Assembly (NCBI GenBank): GCA_017506865.1
Contig: JAFCMP010000423.1
Location: forward strand, 620,001 to 684,000
Direction of reading: 5' to 3'
DNA length: 64,000 nucleotides
Origin: Tribonema minus
Lineage: Eukaryota; Sar; Xanthophyceae; Tribonematales; Tribonemataceae
The notes beneath the pieces are model-generated. The model made no database searches, was not told the origin of the DNA, and worked only from the letters and a program-made list of their open reading frames with translations. Below, in pieces: positions 58,769 to 64,000 of this stretch; position 1 is the first letter of the stretch; every line of letters begins with the position of its first letter. The position numbers were made by a program, and so were the translations under genes.

Positions 58769-61700
58769 TCAGAGCAGCCTGAGGCCGCCAAGCGACTTGA
58801 CAGCCGCGGGCGCCCCCCCCGCCGCCGCCGCCGCCGCCGCATCATCAACGCCGCCGTCGCAGTGGAAGCACTCCAGCAGCTGCACCGTGGGTGGGTTGTA
58901 GGAGACAAGGAACACCTGGCCCTCCGCACCGACGGCAAAAGACGAGATCTGGCCGACGCCGTTGGTGGCGTCGGCTAGGAGACGAGGGCGCCACGTGTCG
59001 GCGGCGGCGTCGTACCAGATGCCCGTGACAGTGCTCGTCTCGAAGTCGGCGAAGGCGTACAGGGCGGGGCCGCCCGTGGGCAGGTGGAAGAGGACGCCGC
59101 CGGTGATGGACTGGCCCGTCACCTGCGCGCGTTGGCAAGTTCATGTTGACGTCTGAGTTTAAGTGAAGGCTGAGGTTTTGAGTTTGCATACTGTGACAGT
59201 GCTCAGCTCAATGCCCGTGACAGTACTCGTCTCAACCCGTCACCTGCGTGTGTTGACAAGTTCAAGTTGACGGTTGAGTTCAAGTGAAGGCTGAGGTTTT
59301 GAGTTTGCATACTGTGACAGTGCTCGTCTCAATGCCCGTGACAGAGCTCGTCTTAAAGTCGGCAAAGGCGTACAGGGCGGGGCCGCCCTAAGCAGGTGGA
59401 AGAGGACGCCGCCGGTGATGCTCTGGTCCGTCACCTGCGCGCGCTGGCAATTTCAAGTTGAAGATTGAGTTCAAGTGAAGGCTGAAGTTGAGTTTGTACA
59501 GCGCAGGGCACCACCCTCGGTAGGCGAAGAAGACGCCGCCAGGATGGACTGGCCTGCCACCTGTGTGCTGGGAGTTCAAGTTTGAAAGTTAAGTTCAAAT
59601 GAGGGCTGGAGTGGAGTTTGCACACCGCAGGGGCTGCCCTACCAAGGGGAGGTGGCAGAACACGCTGCCAGTGATGCACTGGCCCGTCACCTGCGTTATG
59701 AAGTTCAAGTTGAAGTGTCAGTTCAAGTGAAGAATGAAGTTGAGGTTGTACAGGGCGGGGCCGCCAGTGGGCAGGTGGAAGAGGACGCCGCCAGTGATGC
59801 ACTGGCCCGTCACCTGCGCGCGTTGGCAATTTCAAGTTGAAGATTGAGTTAAGTGGAAGCTGATTATGACTTTGTACAGTGCAGGGGCTACCCTCACGGA
59901 GGTGGAAGAGGACGCCACCGGTGACGCACTGGCCCGTCACCTGCTGCGTGGTGGCAGTTAAAGTTGATGCTGAAGTTTGAGCTCAAGTGGAAGAAGCTCA
60001 GATCAGAGATGGCATATGGTTACCAACCTCAGGTGCAGGGAGTGACTACTACCTTCCTGTGAAGACTCGGTGTGGGAACACAGGCAAACGCAACCAGATG
60101 TTGTCAGCCTAGCACTACTTCACAAAAGTATACTTTTGTCGGCAAAATGCAACAGTGTGAGTGGCACTATGTAGTTTGCTGGCCTGACACTGACCTTAAC
60201 ACCCCCACAGATTCTACAGCGCCTGCGGGCAACCGTAGTCCCTGGTGGCAGAGCTTCAAAATATGTGGACTCACAACTAGCGCTACACCGCTCACCGTTG
60301 TCCACCCATAAAAGCTCAGCTGTACCTTGTACTAACCCTAACCCTAACCCTAGCCCTTGCCCTAACCCTAATCCGTGCACATGTCGGCTCCGCTCCGCCA
60401 CTGGTGGGTTGCCGTAATCATTGCTGCCAACCCTACCTGAGTCCCATCCTATTTCAGTCAAAGCACCAGAAGTGACAGTACTGAACGTGGACCCTGGCCC
60501 AGGTCGTTCGCGCGTCAGCTGACACCACTGGTACTTTTAGGGGGCAGTGCTTGAAAAGCGTTGGAGGACACTTGATCATTACGTGTGCGCAACTTGACCC
60601 CTGACCCCACCCCAAGTCAGCTTCAAAGCATCACACAAACTTCAATATTCAAACCTCACCTGGTTCTTGCACACCTCTGCTGAAACCGCAGCCTCCGCTG
60701 CAGGCGGATTGTCCTGGTAGTCCTGGTGGCAGTACTCGAATATGGGGGGCTCGTAGGCATCGCGCGCATGCAGCTGCGCATTAGTCGCCGCAATGTTCAC
60801 GCGCGTGCCCTCGTGGTACCTCCAGCCGTAGTTGGCACCAGCCTGCAGCAGCACCGCAGCAGCGCTCCGCATCAGGTTTACTTCTATTACCTATTCATGT
60901 AGAATTTTGCGCTACCCATACATTCAACCGTAACATGCATTTATTAGGGCTAGGGTTATGTGTTCACGCGCGTGCCCTTGTGGTACCTCCAGCCGTAGTT
61001 GGCACCAGCCTGCAGCGTGGTGGTATATTGCGGCAGTGCTCTGCGTCAGTGTACTGCTTCAACAGTAATCAGCATCAGCTAGGTTTAGGGTTTGTGTGTT
61101 CACACGCGTGCCCTCGTGGTACCTCCAGCCGTAGTTGGCGCTGGCCTGCAGCGTGGTGGTATTGCGGCAGTGCTCTGCGTTAGTTTACTGCTTCAACAGT
61201 GAACAGCATCAACTAGGTTTAGGGTTTCAGGTCCGCTTGTGTGCCCTCGTGGTACCTCCAGCCATGGTTGGCTCCAGCCTGTAGCGGTGGTATTGCGGCA
61301 GTGCTCTGCGTCAGCTTACTACTTCGACAGTGAACAGCATCAATTAGGATGAGGGTTTGAGGGTTTACACGCGTACTTCCAGCCGTAGTCAGCGCCGGCC
61401 TGCAGCAACACTGCAGCAGCGCTCCGCATCAGTTTACTTGGATTGCCTATTCATGTATGCGCATGTCCCATACATTCAACAGTGCCATGCATCTATTAGG
61501 GTTAGGGTTTATGTCTTCACGTTCGTGCCCTCGTGGTACCTGCAGGTGTACTTGGCGCTGCCCTGCTGCAGCATCGCAGCAGTGCTCCGGATCAGTTCAC
61601 TACCTCAACGTTGCAAAGTGGTCAATTCAAGTTAAGGGGTTGAGTGTTCAAGCGCGGGCCCTAGTGGTACCTCCGGCCGTGGTTGGCGCTAACCTCCAGA

Positions 61701-63765
61701 GCTGCATCGCAGCAGCGCTCCGCATCAGGTCGCTTCAGTGCCCAGACATGTGCCGTGATCTCGTGATCACTCTTCCGCAGCGTCAAGCATTGACATTGAA
61801 GATACCTCAATAGCCCCCCCACATACAGATGTGCCACCCACAACACCCTACGTACCACGAACCGCATCAGTGCCCGTATACCACCGCCTGTACATCAATG
61901 TTACCCACTCATGTACCGATACTTACATACCCCTGCGCACCACCAACCGCAATCGACACCGGCATACCCCCCACCTGCATACCAATATGACCTGTACATA
62001 GTACTGCAAGCACTTGACGTATGCATTCAAGTTGATGGCTAACCACACCTTGTCACCTCGAGGTCTACAATTTTTTGGTTCGTTTCCATGCAATACAAAT
62101 CCATCCCGTGCATGACTCAATCACATTTACTTCCTCCACGGAGTCCAATGTTGCCTACACATGTACTTGAAAAATACTTGAAGTGTGCGATACCCATACA
62201 TACCTTGATCATGTTGACCTCCTCCACGGAGTCCTGCCCAACGTCTCCACACATCAGGTTATTAGACAGATCGAAAGAGCAGCGCCATGGATTCCTGAAG
62301 AGGGACACCACAAGCAAGAGAGCAGTGATTGAGTGATCGTGCCGATGCAAACGCACGCATTCCTGATTTCATAATACTAAAAAGGCAGGCAAGGCATTAA
62401 TATGGAAGACATTAGTATGAAACGCACGCATTAATATGGAAGGCAAGATCTGGCCGTACGGTTGCGTTTTACCAAGAACAGTCGGTGGGCTGCCCAAAAC
62501 AACAGTGCTCGCAGGTGCTAGGATCAAGCTTCCAGTGCAGAAGCATCGTTTGCCATTGTTTGCAAGCACACATTCAACAGGTGGTCGCGACTGTGTTTTT
62601 TTCATGTTTTTTTCCAATGAGTTTCAATACGTCCCTTCCAGCAAGAAGCACCTGCGCAGCTTGGGACAGGTGGACTGCCGTATATGTAATTGAAATACGT
62701 ACCTCAAGCCGTACGCGTACACCGTTCCTAGCGCAGTGACACCATTCACAACGGCCGTTGCGCCAACGAATGGGTTGTCGGTCGGGACAGAGTAGAAGGG
62801 GCCAACTGCGATGGTGGCTTGCGCCTGCCAGATGCGCACGCGCAGCATCTTGCCGAGAGGGCTGGAGAGGTCCTGCGCGTTGCCGGTGTCGCCGTGCATG
62901 TCGTCTGCAGCCAACCAAAGAGCACCGAGGCTGTGAAGTTGAGCTTGACGTATGAGAACTATGCATATGTAACGATAAACAAAGAAGTTGACCTTGAAGT
63001 ATGGTAACGCGTCATGAAACATGTCGGTATTGCTGTGCATATTGGCTGCACCCAGAGACGCGAGCAGGGTGTGAAGTTGAGGTTGAAGTATGGTTATGCA
63101 TTCAGGTTAAAGTATTGTAGGTATGCAAGTGGATGTGAACTGCGGACGAGCATCATCGTTTGCTGAGGGGGCGCAGGGAACTGGCGCGTTGATGGTGTTG
63201 CCGCGCATGTTGGCTGCACTAACCCTGACCCTAACCCTAACCCTGCCGTGTCAGCATCTGCACCGCCGCAACAACAAAAAAAGCGGAACATCAAGGCTGA
63301 ATGACAATGCACATGTACATTGCGCACGAGGCCATTGCGGAAGGGTAAGGCACAATGTAGCAAGTTCGAGTTCATTTCCATCTAACGATCACCCGGTTGC
63401 AACTTCAACTTCATTTCTGCCGCCGTGGTGAAGATTTGAGCGGTTCATATACTTCAGCTTTGAATTTGATTCAGGTGCTCTCAGGTGTTGTTCGGCCAAA
63501 AGTGGCAGCACTCATGCATGCACTCATGCCTAATCCTAGCTCTATACCTAAACCTAAGCCACAATGAACATCAACCAAAACAACAGCTGCTGAACTGCCC
63601 CCTGCTGAAACCAAGCAGCCTCAGACTGAACTTCAGCAGTCAACTTGAACGATACTCACTTGCGCCACCGCCGTCGCCGGTCGCAATGTAGAGGTCGTGG
63701 TATGCGGCCGCGGGGTCCAGATTGTTTTGAAAGCTGATCCAGCCCGCATTGTGGTTCTGCTCAGG
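58769..63765 (-). CDS. Glucose/sorbosone dehydrogenase-like protein (HHIPL/PQQ-type beta-propeller), 5' partial
   Basis: Soluble-type beta-propeller sugar dehydrogenase family, usually secreted. Exons 63765-63660, 62904-62703, 62294-62204, 60842-60660 and 59122-58769 (TGA) give 311 residues and all phases match. Landmarks in family order: HNAGWISF and LYIATGDGG; DTGNAQDLSSPLGKMLRV; YSVPTDNPF; YAYGLRNPWRCSFD; DVGQDSVEEVN; GANYGWRYHEG; PPIFEYCHQ; SITGGVLF; LYAFADFETSTVTGIW. The usual TGG..YRG element is present as SITGGVLFH. The C-terminus ends in a short Cys and poly-Ala tail. The N-terminal half, including any signal peptide, lies beyond 64000 or in exons I could not see between 63766 and 64000. 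The family is also called GSDH; substrate unknown. Confidence 0.88.
59235..59950 (-). repeat. Six acceptor-side copies of dehydrogenase last exon
   Basis: GTGGAAGAGGACGCCGCCGG TGATG..CTGG.CCGTCACCTG (+ strand), the last exon start plus acceptor, recurs with ends at about 59245 (weak), 59438, 59565, 59695, 59815 and 59944. Each is followed by GTTGGCAATTTCAAGTTGAA-type spacer. The period is about 120-130 bp. It fills almost half of the 1.5-kb intron. Confidence 0.92.
60331..60373 (+). repeat. CCCTAA telomere-type array
   Basis: Four CCCTAA units then degenerate ones, in the same intron as the six exon-edge copies. Confidence 0.9.
60955..61705 (-). repeat. Six acceptor-side copies of dehydrogenase exon 60660-60842
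   Basis: TTCACGCGCGTGCCCTCGTG GTACCTCCAGCCGTAGTTGG C (+ strand), the exon start plus acceptor, recurs at 60962-61035, 61098-61165, 61230-61300, 61362-61425, 61512-61580 and 61648-61720. Each is preceded by AGGTTTAGGGTTT or TTAGGGTT, so the telomere-like motif is part of the repeating unit. The period is about 130-150 bp. Confidence 0.93.
62130..62165 (-). repeat. Donor-side copy of dehydrogenase exon 62204-62294
   Basis: TTCCTCCACGGAGTCCAATG TTGCCTACACATG copies part of the exon near its donor (CTCCTCCACGGAGTCCTGCCC, 62219-62240). Confidence 0.75.
63015..63215 (-). repeat. Two acceptor-side copies of dehydrogenase exon 62703-62904
   Basis: Weak copies of the exon start (GTTGCCGGTGTCGCCGTGCA TGTCGTCTGCAGCC) at 63023-63055 and 63183-63217, the second followed by CCCTAA repeats (63220-63244). 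Confidence 0.7.
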
Positions 63766-64000
63766 CTGCATTGCCCAGCAATGGGGGGAGGGGGGGGAGG
63801 GGATTAGGGTAAGCGTAAGAATTGAGAGTCAGGGCTGGAGAGAGCAACAGCTGCCGTAGAAATGTAACCTTACGCGCATAGCGCAGTAGGATCAGGCGTA
63901 GTCTGAGGGTTTGGCTAATCCTAACCCCTCAATCTTCAACATGCACGACAGGCCAGCAACTACTTCCTGGTGCAGGTGTAGAAGTTGAAGTGAATACTTC
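63766..64000. other. Window edge, no exon identified
   Basis: Contains a G-rich run (63781-63802) acting as poly-C upstream of the 63765 acceptor on the gene strand, and degenerate telomere-like units (63803-63815, 63915-63930). The next upstream dehydrogenase exon is not visible. Confidence 0.5.

Noticed and set aside
1-64000. tRNA or rRNA genes
   Set aside because: I saw no cloverleaf with a GTTCRA-type loop and no conserved rRNA core sequence. A tRNAscan-SE and Rfam run would be decisive.

Overview
This is a nuclear window from a GC-rich eukaryote. Genes are split by spliceosomal introns with GT-AG ends. TTAGGG/CCCTAA telomere-type motifs lie scattered inside introns, and a LINE-like retrotransposon and an ankyrin-repeat family of the 'QWARANGCPWD' type are present. 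The MutS2 protein begins with a hydrophobic signal-like segment followed by Gly-Phe-Ser-Pro and a basic, Ser/Ala-rich stretch. This resembles bipartite targeting to a red-derived complex plastid, so I infer a haptophyte- or stramenopile-like alga. No rRNA, tRNA or named locus fixes the taxon.

Layout. 1-1270: GCN (poly-Ala) tract and an unrecognised, possibly broken minus-strand ORF. 2734-7074 (+): mitochondrial ribosomal protein bS6 (first exon not found). 8524-23064 (-): a complete MutS2, 13 exons, 956 codons before the stop, with every exon junction in phase. 23262-30413 (+): a polytopic membrane protein, divergent from MutS2 across a 197-bp gap. 31465-37659 (-): a five-exon RbfA-like ribosome-maturation protein with a mitochondrial-type leader. 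37.8-58.1 kb: four tandem units, each a roughly 1-kb 3' flank module, a minus-strand F-box-like/ankyrin gene and an upstream module. Copies 1-3 are broken and copy 4 is open. Unit 3 is split by a 5.5-kb retrotransposon with a 5340-bp intact ORF. 58769-63765 (-): the C-terminal five exons of a glucose/sorbosone dehydrogenase-like protein whose 5' end lies beyond the window.

The most unusual feature concerns the introns. In all five well-resolved genes, introns hold serial, decaying, same-orientation copies of the neighbouring exon edge together with its splice site. They recur about every 50-175 bp, up to six per intron, and are separated by short TTGAAGTT/AACTTCAA motifs and often by telomere-like repeats. 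I count more than 45 copies. Much of the intron length is therefore derived from exon edges.

Second, the retrotransposon has left a series of 3'-end insertions (132, 104, 93, 19 and 12 bp) with target duplications containing GTA or GTAC. This shows both its target preference and extreme 5' truncation. A separate 725-bp element with perfect 24-bp terminal inverted repeats sits in a MutS2 intron.

The single-copy genes fit an organelle theme (mitochondrial ribosome parts, plastid-targeted MutS2). The 38-58 kb block is a young, actively rearranging array.
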